Of a stretch of 64,000 bases of DNA, positions 35,017-49,204 are shown piece after piece. The notes beneath the pieces are model-generated. The model was not told the DNA's origin, made no database searches, and was given only the letters and a program-made list of their open reading frames with translations. The translations under genes were made by a program, and so were the position numbers. The stretch comes from Lepidodermella squamata (taxonomy: Eukaryota > Gastrotricha), in NCBI GenBank assembly GCA_047495785.1, contig JBLDXI010000001.1, forward strand, positions 558,001 to 622,000, given 5' to 3'. Each line of letters opens with the position of its first letter. Position 1 is the first letter of the stretch.

Positions 35017-36002
35017 TACCTGTCAAATGTCTGTTTAGAATGCCAGAGTAGTACCCCTGGCGCATTTTGTTGAAATTCACTCCATTTTAATCTGCTAGCT
35101 ATACGAACACTGTGTTTTGTACTCAGCTCTACTCTGCACAAACTGACTATTCTAACATGGAATAAAACTGATATTTGCGATAAAATCGGTCTGCTCAGTT
35201 GATGTATCAGCTATTTCATAATGTTGGTACAATATGTAGAAGGTTTATGATATAAGAGAACGAAATAATAAGCGAAAATATGTACCACAAAAATCGGAGA
35301 AAGTGATGATACCAAGGAGATACAGCGAGAGTATGCAAAATATATTCCCTTGCTAAAGAACGCGGAGGCGAACTGCCGTTTGAATGAGCTCTAAGAAGCG
35401 ATTCTGTTGATTTTACTTTCAAACGATCATCACCTTTGCGAAGACACTTTGAACTTGGAGTTCAGTTTAGCCTGAAGATCAATTACAGCCAAATCCAAAT
35501 TACAGCACGAGCCCAATAATTTTTTCTATAAGTATTAGGAGATAATTTGGTCCGATTTTGAGGGAACATAAATGCTGAAGGCTATACAAGTCAATTTGAG
35601 CTACAATTTGAACCTTTCATTTCGGATTCCCAACAGCAATCATAAAAAGTCAAGACATCAAATGCCTAATATTCGAAGTTCAACGAAACCAACTATTTCT
35701 GATCATTTCCAGGAACTTTTATGGATTCTCATCCCCGAGCAGAAATTTTCAATTCGACAGTTTTTAACCTAATGTGACTGACAGGCTTCTAAAAATATAA
35801 AAAGGCCTAGAATTGAAAGGACGCTTGTTTAGATTGAAAAATATTGTTTACAAAAGACACCAGCTGATGTTACGGTCATCGAGTAATTTGCAACAAGTTA
35901 CAGCGGTATCACGCTGTATTGCTCGTTATAGACTTGCTCCAAAATTTGTACGAGAAATCGTAAATAAACGAAAAAGCATACATCTTTTTGAACTGACTCA
36001 AG
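35017..36002. other. Intergenic, about 1 kb
   Basis: AT-rich DNA with a TATA-like element at 35796. Short frames (35572-35772, 35813-36094) have no family support. AATAAA for the preceding gene is at about 35161. Confidence 0.5.
35796..35804 (+). promoter_or_regulatory. Possible TATA box upstream of the two-domain protease gene
   Basis: TATAAAAAG, a strong match, but 207 bases before the ATG used for the next gene. It implies a long 5' UTR or an unrecognised first exon. Confidence 0.4.
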
Positions 36003-39000
36003 ATGTATTTACGCTGTCCCTTGTCAATATTCCTGTTCCTCAAGGCAGTCCAGATTGGTTGTTCGGAATTAACACCACCACCGCGCGAATCTAGCCAACC
36101 AAGTCCGGAAATCTCTCCGGCAGCGATAAGCAAAACCGTTATTAATGGATCAGGTTTTCATACTTCGGAATTTTGAATTAGTTTAGAAAATTTTGCCTTT
36201 TCTTTCTGAGCAGCTTCGGATAGATCACTTTATCATCGATTACTTCCGGGTGATGGATATGGCGATGCATCAAACGGAAACATTGACCCGTCAATATCCG
36301 GGAATTATGGTGGCTTCTGGCCAGGTCCTGCTTATGGCTATCCTCCTCCTCAGGCTAATGGTTATGGAGGTGTCCCGGGGTATTTCCCCGGTCATCCTTG
36401 GCCGAGTGGAGGCAATGTAGCTTCCCAAGGACCCGGATCGAACCCGTACAATAACCCTTACAGCTCGAGTTACACGAACAACAATAACGCCTGGGGCATG
36501 AATCGGCCTGGAAATAACGTTCCCGATAGACAAAACGCTGGTTCCGACAGCTTTCGCTTTGATGTAGGCTCTGCTACCGAAAAGCCGGCGGTGTCAACAT
36601 CGAAATGCGGTGTTCGACTTCAACTGCGTTCCATTAACCCTCGAGGTCTTTGGATGATTGGCGGGTTTCGGCAAGCAAACGCGGGACGTTGGCCGTGGCA
36701 AATCAGCATACGCTTCGGGGACAGTCACGTTTGTAGTGGTGCTTTGGTCTCTCCGTGGTTAGCTCATCAATTTTTTTATTGAATTTTAAGTCTGATGTTT
36801 TGCACAACATTGCGGTGCTTTTTCAGGGTTATTTTTGCCGCAACGAATTGCTTCCGTGGCAAGACCATTGATGCATCAAAATGGGTGGTTTATGCTGGAA
36901 AGTTGAAAACTGAGCTTGGGGAACGCGAGGAGATCGGACCTTTGGCAATTGAATCAATTAAATTTCACCCCGAATTTCAATCGCGGGAAAACTACGATAT
37001 TGCTGTCATCCTATTGCATAAGAAACTCGATGTAGCTCGTGCTGTACCAGTTTGCCTAAAACATCAAAGCGCTGCAATGTCTCAAGGCACCGATTGCTTT
37101 GTAACCGGCTATCACGGGCAAACACTGGTTGAGGCATCAGTGACTATCTCGCCGTGTACGGTGCCTCGAAATGGTTTGGTATGCTACTGTGTTTGTAAAT
37201 GAACGTGAAAAACTAGCTTTCAAGTTCCATTTAGATTTGCACCGGCCCCATTGATAGCGGCGCGGGCATTTGTAGCAGTGACTTGGGTGCACTTATGGTT
37301 TGTCCCATGAGCCATGACAAAAACATGCTATATCTCCGCGGCATTCTCTCCTTCGGTGAGTTTATTTGAGCTAGTCTTGAATTAAGTTTTGTTCCGTAAG
37401 TAACGAAAGCAAAGCAAATTGACGTGGAATGGATCAGAAAGTCTTGAAATGTGAGGTATATTATAAGTCTCAAAACATGGCCAGGGAAAATTCTGAGGTC
37501 CCAGCCGATGATTACCAAGCCGGTTATCGTCGGGTTTTCAGGGAGTTATATCCGGTAAATAATAAATTCCGTAAAAGATACTCTGAATTTAATTTTTGGA
37601 AAATTGAAAATTTCCCTGCAAAAATTTGCAACATCAGGGCAAATTTTATGGGACGTGCTCTATTGCCTTGAATTGATTTGAATGCGCAAGATTCTACCTG
37701 CGTTTATACCTTCTAGTAATTTTCTTATAAAAATGTGTTTCAAAATTTCTTTCAAAAATTTGTTTTACAGATGCCGGCTGTACTGCCGGGAACCAGCGAG
37801 GGATGTTCACCGATGTTACCAAATTTGCCGACTGGTTTAATTCGAAGAATCGGCAACAATCATCAACTCCCGCGCCGCAAGTTTTCGAATCGATGCTAGA
37901 GGGTGAAGGCGGTGCATCATTGCAGCTGATGGCGGCAGCTGCGCCCGCCATACCGCTCATAATACCAACTGTCACCCCAACCTTACCTGTCGAAAAAGCT
38001 GATTTGCCAGCTACTATACCTCCGCAAGCAGACTACGATGAAAGCACATGCGGTATCTTGCCGTCGAAAATTTCGTCAACTATGGTTGGCCCTGGTGTGA
38101 GATATCGCCGCAATGATATCGCTGAGTCGAGGCTTACAATTTCAGAAGATAACGGAGCCAAGCCGGTTGAAGATTATGAAAATTCAGATCTTGAACCTTC
38201 GGATTACGAAGACGGCGCGGAGAGTAGAATTGTCGGCGGCAAGGTCATCACAATTCTGTCCCAACCGTGGCTGATTTCGCTGCGATATCACAACATGCAC
38301 GTCTGCGGCGGGGCGATAATCAGCCGTCGCCACATCCTCACCGCCGCCCACTGCTTCAAAGATCGCGACACTTCGGCGCTTCACTTGTGGCAGGTGATGG
38401 TCGGAAAGTCGCAGGTCAAACCAGAAAGTAGACAGGCGCATCCTTTCGAAGTCGAGAAAATTCGAATCCACCATAATTACAGTAAGTTCCGTATTTTCGC
38501 ACCTTATTCTAGCTATCATATCGTTTTATTTATGTTTCAAGATAAATCGAAGCTTTTTGATAGCGATATTGCTGTAATCCGACTTACGGAGCCGTTGAAA
38601 TTCGGTAATAAGGTCTATCCGGTTTGCCTACCCTCTGAACCTGGCTACCCTCGCGCGGGAATAAAATGCAGGATTGCTGGTATGAGTCATAATTTCTTGG
38701 TAATCTTCAATCATCTCGTGATTTGAAAACAGGTTTCGGCGCTACCGAGAACACGGGCGGTAAAGGCAAATTGAAACAGGTTTCGCTGCCAATTTTAACT
38801 CGGGAGGATTGCGGGGCAGCTTCGCGGTTTGGTCATTTGAGTGATAAGATGCTTTGTGCTGGCTATTTGGCAGGTGGCGAAGGAAGTTGTCAAGGTTTTC
38901 TAGGCAGAAATTGATACAGCTAAGCTTTTCAACTTTGTTTTAATTTATAGGGGATTCAGGCGGACCTTTGGTTTGCGGCAAGGATGGCAACGAATACGCC

Positions 39001-39333
39001 GAACCTTACACCGTATATGGTCTTGTATCCTTCGGTGAGATGTCTCATCCCTATAACCCACAACTGTCTAATATTACTATGTTTACAGGTTATAAGTGTG
39101 CTGGTGTAAATCAGCCTAGTAAGTTCGAATGTGTATAGCTCTCTTTCATGTATAATTGGATTTGCTTCATAGGTGTCTACACGCTGGTGCCTGAATTCTT
39201 GGGTTTCATTCGCGAGGAAATGGGGAAACTTTCGCCGAACGACGACGATGACGTTAAGGCACGCATGGAATTAGAAACAGAAGATGAGCTTCAGATTCTA
39301 GAGAGAGGTTCCAAGAAAACGAATATTAACTGA
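36003..39333 (+). CDS. Two-domain S1 protein: inactive protease domain followed by an active one
   Basis: Exon 1 (36003-36153) encodes a signal peptide (MYLRCPLSIFLFLKAVQIG). Exon 2 (from 36214) has a Gly/Tyr/Asn/Pro-rich region, KCGVRLQL and the first S1 domain. That domain lacks catalytic residues: AATNC for TAAHC (His to Asn) and CSSDLGALMVC for [11 protein letters not shown] (Ser to Leu); Asp remains in NYDIAVILL. Its activation site is also lost (GLWMIGGFR). The closing exon at about 37772 encodes GCTAGNQRGMFTDVTKFADW, the usual end of an S1 domain, and continues in frame into a linker, CGILPSK and ESR/IVGG. The second domain has LTAAHC, DSDIAVIRL and CQGDSGGP. Gly replaces the specificity Asp (EGSCQG). 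Two separate genes with a missed terminal exon remain possible. Confidence 0.72.
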
Positions 39334-40257
39334 CAATTCGGTAGTTTTGTTGTTGTTATTTAAATTGGAAAAGTTCCACGTTGTTGGTAAATGAAACCTC
39401 AGAAAAGCGGAATAAACGTTGCCGATTTTAATAATATGATTTCTTGTTTGCTAAAAAGCGTTTAATGAGTTGGTATGAGATGTATCCTCCCTGCGGTAAA
39501 AACGGTGATTAGCGAACATGTCAAAGAGGTCTTCATTGATCATACATCGCGAACTTGCGATCTCTGCGCGATCTGTGGTTTGAATTCAATATTGAATGCA
39601 GCTTTAGTTTGAATTAGAATTAGGCACCAGCTTCAGCATAAGATACTGTAACGGATTTTTGGAACTTCGATATAAGGTGATCAAGGTGATCAAAGATCAA
39701 ATGCCCAGTTTCCTAGCAGTTTTCACGGCTTTGAAAGGGATTCGAGCTTTTTAATTCAGCTTTGAAGTGACAGATGACATCGTTCGTTAGTTACAGAAAG
39801 TTTCCAGGTAGCTTTCCGTATAACCTTCTATTCCGATACCGGAATACGCTGAGAAATACTGCTTAGTGCGTTTCGCCGCTTCGGTTTGAAATGAGTTGCA
39901 TGAGGATTTTTGAGTTATCAAATAGGAATCCTGGAATTGTTATGAACACTTCCAGTTATAATTTTGATAAAATTTCCCATCCAATTCAGACTTCTTTCTT
40001 TCACAGGAGAATCGACCAATGATACGCAGATTCTCGTTCTTGGGAATGTGTTCACAGTGGCGTCTACATTGTCCCTCTGGCGTAAAATGTGTCTCTCTAT
40101 TGGCCTCATAACAGCTGATTAACAGCTGCTTTCAATTTCATTATTTACCTGTTGCGGGCGACACATGCCAGCATGCTGACACATCTACGACTCCCTTTAA
40201 TTGCTAATTGTTAATTTGAGAAATTCATTCCAGAAAAGACATCTCATAGATTTGGCC
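39334..40257. other. Intergenic, 0.9 kb
   Basis: AATAAA for the preceding gene is at about 39410. I see no gene, tRNA or repeat. Confidence 0.5.
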
Positions 40258-42052
40258 ATGGTCACGTACGAAACCCTGTTCATCTTTCTAATCTTTGTCC
40301 CATTCTTCTCAAGGTCGGAATTGACGCCAGGTTTGCGAAAATTTCACCTAGCAATAGAGTTTACCTTGAAGCTTTTGTAGCATCCTCTAATTCGTTAACA
40401 GATGCCCAAGAGAAATTTATCGCGCCTTTAAAACTAGTTTATGGCAAAGATCCTGTTTTGTACCAAGAAAAGACTACAACGACTACAACAACGACGCCAT
40501 TTATTGAAACCACAACGGAATTGCTTACTACTACGACTGAGGCAGTGACGACTACTGTTACGACCAAGCCGACACCAAGAACGACAAAAAGGTCTAATAA
40601 ACCTCGGAAGACAACTCCCACCACTACCACAACAACAACAACTACAGAGATCCCTTTCAATCGATCGCTGTGTGGTTATCGTTACCCCAGTCGTCTAGGG
40701 CTGGTGGCAACAGACAGCGAAGGTTTGGGCTTGTTTTTTCGATGTTAAACGTTGATTGTACTATTCAATTTCAGATGCGACATCCAGAATCGTGGGTGGC
40801 ATGGAGATAGTGGCGGAGAAGGCGCCGTGGCAGGTATCAATACGTTCTTACGACCAACATGTTTGCGGGGGCGCCATTGTCAGTCGGCGCCATATCGTCA
40901 CGGCAGCTCACTGCTCTTCTGGGAGAAATCTATCAAATCCAGCCCATTGGCTGGTTTGGGTGGGGAAATCGCGCGTTGGCGAAGAAGCCGGTCAGCTTGA
41001 ACCTTATGAGGTGTCTCGCGTTGAAGTTCATCCAAAATATGGTAAATTATGAAATGTAAATTATGTAAATTTTATTCTATTAATACTACTTTTACTCTAA
41101 TTCATTTCAATTTGTTGTGACTTAACGAAACGGAGTTAACTTATTTAGCGGCTGTTTGCATGTTTTTTGATACTCGCACCCAGTTTCCACGCCGAGCTAT
41201 ACTTACTGAAAACCTTCTTTTTAAAATCGGAAAATTAGCTACTTGTTTAGTTCTCAGACATGACATTATTCTGATTTGTTTCAATGTTAACTGTTCTCAG
41301 TTGGTACACGGACGGAAGGGAAGAAAATCTACGACTATGACATCGCGGTTGTTAAGCTGAAACGTGCTTTGGAATTCAGTGACACAGTCTACCCCATCTG
41401 TCTGCCAAGTGACAAAGATGTGGCTCCTGGTACAAAGTGTAAAATCGCAGGTAAGCTCGCGACATTATATTGTTTTATCTTACCATGTAGGTATATTTCA
41501 CATGATTTTTTTCGCGAATTGACTATTCCAGGTTTTGGCCATGTCTCAACGGAACACACCGGCTGGGATGGAATCCTAAAGCAAACAGAATTGCCTGTGT
41601 TGGAAACGGAAAGATGTGGCCGGGCTTATCGAACGGATCACGTGACAGATAACATGCTGTGCGCCGGCTATCTAGAAGGCATAACTGGCAGCTGCCAAGG
41701 TAAGCTAGTTCAAACAAGTTCAAACTACTCCACATGTTTGGTCTTGCTCTGCAGGCGATTCCGGTGGACCCCTTGCGTGCCCGTCACCTGACAATAAGGG
41801 AAAGGAGCGTTACACTATGTACGGTGTCGTCTCGTTCGGTTTGTTTTATAATCAAGGCAATAGTTTAAGAAAAAGCTTATCACATTGTATCACTACTCAG
41901 GCTTCGACTGCGCTGGCAAGGATGAACCAAGTAAGTCATGCATGCTCATATTCTGTGATTATATTGGATATTTCTCAATACCTTTTATAGGTGTATACGC
42001 CCGAGTGTTCAAGTTGATGGATTTTGTCGAGAGGCAGCTGATAGATCTTTAG
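40258..42052 (+). CDS. Secreted S1 serine protease with Thr-rich mucin-like linker
   Basis: The ATG at 40258 gives a signal peptide (LFIFLIFVPFFSRS). The next exon encodes about 70 residues dominated by Thr (runs of eight and nine Thr), probably O-glycosylated, then SLCGYRYPS. The activation site is TSR/IVGGMEIVAEKAPWQ. The triad is intact: [23 protein letters not shown]. Gly replaces the specificity Asp (ITGSCQG), so trypsin specificity is not expected. The closest relative in the window is the second domain of the preceding gene (shared GGAI.SRRHI.TAAHC, GKSRVG, EVHPKYG). A 240-base intron splits the domain at PKYG; others are about 50-60 bases. The stop is at 42050. Confidence 0.86.
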
Positions 42053-42405
42053 GTTATCAATGCCGTTCGAAAACTGCTTTGTTGTTCTATTTGAATCGAA
42101 TTCCAGCATTTGCTAAATAAACTGTCGATTTTGCTGCTAGATAAGACTTTCGTGTCCTGCGATGTTACAAGCATTACATAATTTAATTACGGGAATTAAA
42201 TCTACATGATTTATATTCAAATTTCAAATTTTTCCCGTTTCACTAAAAACAATTAGAAGGGTTAAGGCGGATACAAAATGCTGAATTTATTTGTTGTTTT
42301 CAGATCAAATGACTAAAATTTCAACGCATGAATCTTAAAACGATCTGTTTCAAAGCTGTATTGTCAACATTCGTCGATAAAAATGAGAGAATTGAAGTAA
42401 AACAG

Positions 42406-43975
42406 TTAGCTGGAGATGTTCTCTTGAATCCAGTTGATGTAGTTGTCGACCTTGGTATAGACACCAGGCTTGTTCTCCTCGGCACAGCCGTAGCCTAACG
42501 AATAAAAAAAGCAAACTTTAATAAATCTTTAAGGCGGATTAAGGTTTGTTTTACCGAAAGAAACGACGCCATACAAAGTGTAGGCTTCAGTCTTGGGGTT
42601 CTTCCAAACGAGCGGGCCACCGCTATCGCCTTGGCAAGCGTCAATATCACCAGCCAGAATTCCGGCGCAAAGCTGAAAACATCAAAATATTAGCAAGATC
42701 TTATGGCGTGACGAGAAGTAAACCGACGGACCATGTTGTTGGACAACGCATTCTTGTACTTGTCGCTGAGCTTCTTGCAACGCGCTTCAGTAATATACTT
42801 GATTTTGGCGTATTGCAGTTTTTCATCGTCAGCGCTGCCCTTGGTTTCGCCGTAGCCCGAAACGATGAGTTCGTCGTCGTCCTTCAGCTTTTTCAGCATC
42901 GTCTTAGGGCGGGGAAGGCAAACTGGGATAGCGTTCTGAAGAAATGAAAAATGACCTAGAAAGGCAGACACAATTTGACCTTGAAGAGCTCACCTTGTTG
43001 AATTTGATCGGCGTTTCGAGTTCGATGAGACCAATGTCGTTATTGTGCTTCTTTCCTTTCCCTGTTTTCGGCCCAAAACGCTTCATAAAGAGGCAAAACT
43101 ATAAAAGTGACAACTTACTCCATGCTTTATGGGGAATGACCCGCTTGACTTTGCGAACAACTTCACCAGCCTCTTTCTTTGACTTGAAAGACTTGCCAAT
43201 ATAGATCGAGTAGTCTTTCATGTCCCTAAACAAAAAAAATATACAGAGTTCAGGCTGGACATTGCGCGCGGATTTCCTACTCACCTCGAAACAAGGCAGT
43301 GGGCGGCGGTCAAGATAAACCTAAAAAACGCACTGTTATTTAAATTTTCCAATTTGTTATCCAATCTTCACTTGGCATTGATGATGCTGCCGCCGCAGGC
43401 ATGGCGACCTTTGTACCGCATCGAGACCTAGTATAAAATGGGGATTCACAAATGCTGGAGTTCTATCATCTATTTAGCTAACCTGCCACGGGAAATACTC
43501 ATGCTTCGCCTCTTTGCCGCCAACAATGCGTCCCTTCAAACTGTAAGAAATTGTATTCAGCAATATTATGAAAAAGTTATTCATCGCCATACGTGAAGTT
43601 GTAGGCGCTTCCGTCATCTTCCTCGTTAGTCGGCTCGGTCAGGGAATGCTCGTGCTCCTCGTTTTCGTAATCGGAATCCGACTCGGCAGCAGCACTTCTT
43701 CTATCGCCAACGCTTTCTTCCTCAGCCACGGCTTCGGCTTCTGCTTCGAAGTCAGATTCTTCCGGAACTGATGAATCCGTGGAACTTTCCTGCAGTTTCG
43801 AGAGAGGCACACCGCATCGAACTTTTGACACCGTGGTTTCCATAGGAGTCGGCGATTTATGCTTGTTCCTGAACTTGCGTTCATCAGTTTCGCCGTCCTC
43901 GTTGTTGTAGTCATCAGTACTGGCGAGAGCCATAGCGGCTATCGCCAACAGCACGAATAGCGATGGCCAATTCAT
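42406..43975 (-). CDS. Secreted trypsin-like serine protease with acidic prodomain
   Basis: The start at 43975 gives a signal peptide ([19 protein letters not shown]); an in-frame TTG lies just upstream. The prodomain is acidic (Glu/Asp/Ser) and contains VRCGVPLSK. The activation site is [18 protein letters not shown]. The triad is intact: [24 protein letters not shown]. Asp in GDIDACQG predicts trypsin-like specificity. It ends [21 protein letters not shown] plus a short tail. At least seven introns. It resembles the next minus-strand protease (45126-46477) in the C-terminal half (PGVYTKV.NYI.WI..NI.S), suggesting local duplication. Confidence 0.86.
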
Positions 43976-45125
43976 GATGTTCAAGAGAAGTGATGATAAT
44001 TTGGGAAATAATTATTGTAAAATGAATTGCGATGCCTACAAGAGCTTAAATTGCTTCGCCCTAATCGCACCATCTGACCGGTGAGCGCTCGCGCCAGGAA
44101 AAGTCGCGTGCCAGCAGGTTCAAGAATTAAAGATCGCACATATCGCACGCGCCGGATTGCGCAATGATTTAGCCTATACACAGCCTATCAAAGTCACTAG
44201 TGAAAAAACCTGGGTTCGAAATTGGGTTAGGTCCTACGTCCTACCGTAGAGCTAAACTCTCAAGACTGAGGTCCTGTCCCTGCTTAATCCTGCAAATGTC
44301 GTGGGGACGTCCAATGTTGAGAAAATTCAATATCGAGTGGTTGGAAATGTTTGCAAATCAGCTGGTTTTTCGATTGCCGATTCTATTTTAAAACAAGTAT
44401 CCGATCCAGATAGCACAGGGAACAGTGATAAGTTTTCCAGTAACAGAAATGATTTAAAACCCAAAAATTATGGCATTATTGAAAATAATTCAGATATATC
44501 AGGATATACACCCATTTTAATCGAAATTCAAGCATGCTTCAATTGCAGCTTCGAAAAATTAAGATTTTTTATTTATCAGGGTTTCCTGTTGCTTCACAAG
44601 GGAATCTGCAACTAGCTCCACGGGTCTACCTATAACCATTCCTCTGATGCATTAGATGCGGTAGATTCAGGAAAACATTTCAGGGAAAATATATGTTTGC
44701 TTAATAATTAAAACTGAACTCTAAGAGCTCAGAGGCGACGAAGGAAGAATTAAAATCAACGGATTTTGCATGAAGAGCTCGAGTTTTCTCACATCTCGAA
44801 GTTTCATCCAAATTGGGGTTCCAACGTAGAAAAAAGTTCATTCAAATACAGTAACCAATTTGCTAGATTCATGAAATAAACATATTTCTTCAATTGCTTA
44901 CTCAGCTTCTCCAAAATCAGGATCTAACTTGATATTTTAAGCAAGGGAAGGAAAATAATCATGAGTCTTCGGTAATTGGAGTAATTGAATTTTATTTCAG
45001 GATAAAAAAACGAATCAATTGTGGATCAATGCTTAGAAAACTTGATACTTAATAATGTTGACTATTCCGAATAAAATCTTGGAAAATGTCTCCCCGCCAT
45101 GCATTGCTACTTTCTTCAGTGTAGC
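43976..45125. other. Intergenic, 1.15 kb
   Basis: Tail-to-head spacing of two minus-strand proteases. The frame at 44301-44615 has no family support. No repeat or RNA gene recognised. Confidence 0.5.
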
Positions 45126-46477
<1,352 letters not shown>

Positions 46478-46533
46478 TTTAAGAAATCAGAGTTGAAATC
46501 TGCTAAACCTTTTAATTGTTGTCCAAAGCAGCC

Positions 46534-46541
46534 TTATAAAG
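46534..46541 (-). promoter_or_regulatory. Probable TATA box of the protease at 45126-46477
   Basis: CTTTATAA on the minus strand, 57 bases before the ATG at 46477. Confidence 0.45.
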
Positions 46542-47651
46542 TCGAAGGAGTTCGCGCGTTCGAATTGGCCATATTGGCTTGCGTCGCACCTGTCGCACTA
46601 GAGGCCTCGTGTTATTTTTACCTTAGAGCTAGTGTTACGGCTTTTGCACACTGAGCTCATGTCCTTAAATTGTGAGTTCAACGTTAAAAAATGGCAGATC
46701 CGTCATGAAGAAATGAGACGCATTGTTGTGATCCAACTTCATGTGTTAAAAAGGTACACAGCGCGAAAAGTCCGGCCCACCGTAAATCAAAATAGTCATT
46801 TTTGTGGCGAATCTGTTGTTGAATTTTGTGCATATTTACCAGTTTCTTTGAGATCGAGTATACTTGAAGAATATTACAAAATTTTAATTGGGCAACCATG
46901 CTTTATTTTTAGCAAGCGACATACGAATCGTAGACCTGGGACCGGACTTATTGCGCGTTGCGCGGTGTATATTGATTGCGCAGACTGCCAAAATCACCTG
47001 GAAAAATCAGCCTTCAGATTTCACAGAAAACGAAGAGAAGGAGCTAATGCATTTTTGGTGTTGAATTTGAGCATGTTGCGCGCAGTTCAGAGACAAAACA
47101 GGTCCACCTCTTTGGAAAAGTTCAGATGACGACTTTAATGTGGAAAATAAGATTTTTCCTTTTTTCTGCGGATAAAATTATTGTTTAAATTTTCATTATT
47201 TTTTGTGTGAATTCGGCGGCTGGAAAATGAGCAGCTTCAAAAATTGTTTTCCGGTTTTACATCCCGCTACACGGTACTGAAAATAATTGAAACGTTGATC
47301 ATCATGCATAGGAATAAACCTTATCAACGGCCAACACCCTCGTAAATTATCAGAAATATTTGATTCCGCATTTTTGGCAGCTACAAATTTTATTCTGCCG
47401 AATGTGCTGATGAGAAACTATAATTTTACTTTTCGCTTGCCAAGCAATCATCAAGAGTAATATCTGCAACCCCAAATAAAACTATTTTGTTTCTAACAAT
47501 TTTATCAACCCAAGCGATTCTATAGATGAATGAAAGTGGACTGTGAATATGGTGAAGCAGGCGGCGCAGAGATGGCGCGTGTTTTTTTGGAGCCACCTCG
47601 TGGCAGGAGTTGAGTGGCGCGCGCGACGCTTTTGCAACAATGAATTCACGG

Positions 47652-47660
47652 CTATAAATA
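47652..47660 (+). promoter_or_regulatory. Probable TATA box of the acidic S1 homolog 1
   Basis: CTATAAATA, 80 bases before the ATG at 47740. A start of transcription about 30 bases downstream would leave a leader of about 50 bases. Confidence 0.55.
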
Positions 47661-47739
47661 AGCAGCCTTGCCAAGGTGTTAGTATCGATTTCAACATTTA
47701 ACATCTGTTTAACACATTAGCATTTTATATTTTGACGAC

Positions 47740-49204
47740 ATGTCGAAACTAGTCTTTTTGCTACTCTCCGTCGTTTTATTCTCTTCGGCTGTCTTTGCCG
47801 CGGAAGCCGATACCGCTGATGCCGACATCGACTTCGAGGGTGTTTTCGTCGCCGCCGAGGATGGCTCGGAACGCGGTTCGATCAACAACTACGCCAAGTA
47901 CCAGTGCGGTCGCCGTGGCAAGTTGACCGGCAAAGCTGAGGACGCTGCTCGCATGGAAGAATCCCAATGGGAAGCTGGCGAGCACACCAACGCCGATGCT
48001 GAAGCTACTGCCGAAGCCGAGACCAACGCTGAAGCCACCGCCGAGACCAATACTGAAGCTGAGGGTGAAGCTGAAGCTGAACGCGGTGCCATCACCGAGG
48101 GCGAAGATGAGGTTGCCAACGCTGAGGTCCATCAAACTGAAGGTGAGGCTGCTGAAGCGGCGGAACGCCACGTCGAGTCCGAGGGCGCCAGCGAGACTGA
48201 TGCCGAGGATGAAGGCGAGGGTGACGCTGAAGCTGTTCGCATGGTTGGCGGCCGTAGCACCTGTAAGTTGGAAAAAAGGATAACGATTAAAATATAGTTA
48301 ACATTTTTGTTTCATTGAAGCTTCGGCTGAATTCCCGTGGCACGTCTCGATCCTGTTCAAGGGAAAGCACGTCTGCAGCGGTGCCATCATCGGCAAGCGC
48401 TACATCGTCGCCAATGCCCAGTGCTTCAAGAACCGCAAGAGCCGTCACTACAAGATCTTCGCCGGTAAGATGTACAAGAATGATGCTAAAGAAGAAGGCG
48501 CCGTCGGTCCGTTCACCATTGACGCCATCATGACCCACCGCTTGTACAAGGGTAAGTGGCAAAACATGTCAAACCTTTGACCCTTAATCTAACCCCATAT
48601 CAATACAGTTAAGAATGGCAAGCACGAGAACGACATTGCTCTGATCAAGCTGAACAAGAACATCCGCACCTCGAAGAAGGCCTCAGCTGTCTGCCTGCCT
48701 GAGCAAGCCGAGAAGGTCACCAAGAAGCGCCGTTGCTTCGTCAGCGGATTCAATGAAGCCAAGGGTCAACTCGAGGATGGCGAGCTTCGTGGCGCCCGCG
48801 TTTCTGTCATCACCAACAAGCAGTGCAAGAGCAAGGCCGGCAGCTGGCTGCGCGGTTCCCTCACCAAGAACCAGTTCTGCGCCGGCGGTCTCCGCACCGA
48901 CACTGGCTCCACCTGCAAGGGTGACCTTGGCAGCCCGCTCGTCTGCGAACTCGGCCACAAGAGCAACGTCTTCATCCTGCAGGGTCTGTTCTCCTTCGGC
49001 AAGAAGGACTGCACCGCCAACCAGAAGGTCCCGGCCGCCTACACCCGCCTTAGCAGCTACGTCACCTGGCTGAAGAAGAGCTACCGCACCCTCCAGAAGT
49101 TCAAGTCGACCGACAAGCCCCGCGCTGAAGGTATCGAGGAAGCCGAGGATGACGATGAACGTCTGGAAGTCGATGCTGCTGTTGTCGCTGACGATGAAGA
49201 GTAA
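47740..49204 (+). CDS. Secreted inactive serine protease homolog with Ala/Glu repeat region (homolog 1)
   Basis: Three exons (47740-48262, 48321-48551, 48609-49204) total 1350 bases, 449 residues. The signal peptide is LVFLLLSVVLFSSAVFA. YQCGRRGKL is followed by an acidic region of alternating Ala and Glu (EAEATAEAETNAEATAET) and AVR/MVGG. The S1 domain is dead: VANAQC replaces TAAHC (His to Gln) and CKGDLGSPLVC replaces CQGDSGGP (Ser to Leu). Asp is kept (ENDIALIKL). A 46-residue acidic tail follows. Codons end strongly in C or G, unlike the neighbours, suggesting high expression. Such homologs act as cofactors or decoys in arthropod cascades; a role here is inference. Confidence 0.88.

Larger units (their letters stand above)
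46478..47739. other. Intergenic between divergent protease-family genes
   Basis: 1.26 kb with TATA-like elements at both ends. A 165-residue frame at 46632-47129 has no family resemblance and atypical composition. No gene called. Confidence 0.5.

Noticed and set aside
37429-37671. Frame inside the large intron of the two-domain protease gene
   Set aside because: No S1 resemblance; the short piece QIDVEWIRKS looks like a terminal helix but does not join in phase.
40458-40660. Poly-Val frame on the minus strand (possible repeat protein)
   Set aside because: Antisense reading of the Thr-rich linker of the protease at 40258-42052.
44205-44235. GGTTCGAA resembling a tRNA B box
   Set aside because: No A box, anticodon arm or acceptor stem could be folded around it.
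46632-47129. A 165-codon frame between divergent protease genes
   Set aside because: No clean start context, mixed composition unlike neighbours, no recognisable domain; likely chance.
47776-48171. Minus-strand frame opposite the Ala/Glu repeat of homolog 1
   Set aside because: Shadow of the repetitive GC-biased coding strand.
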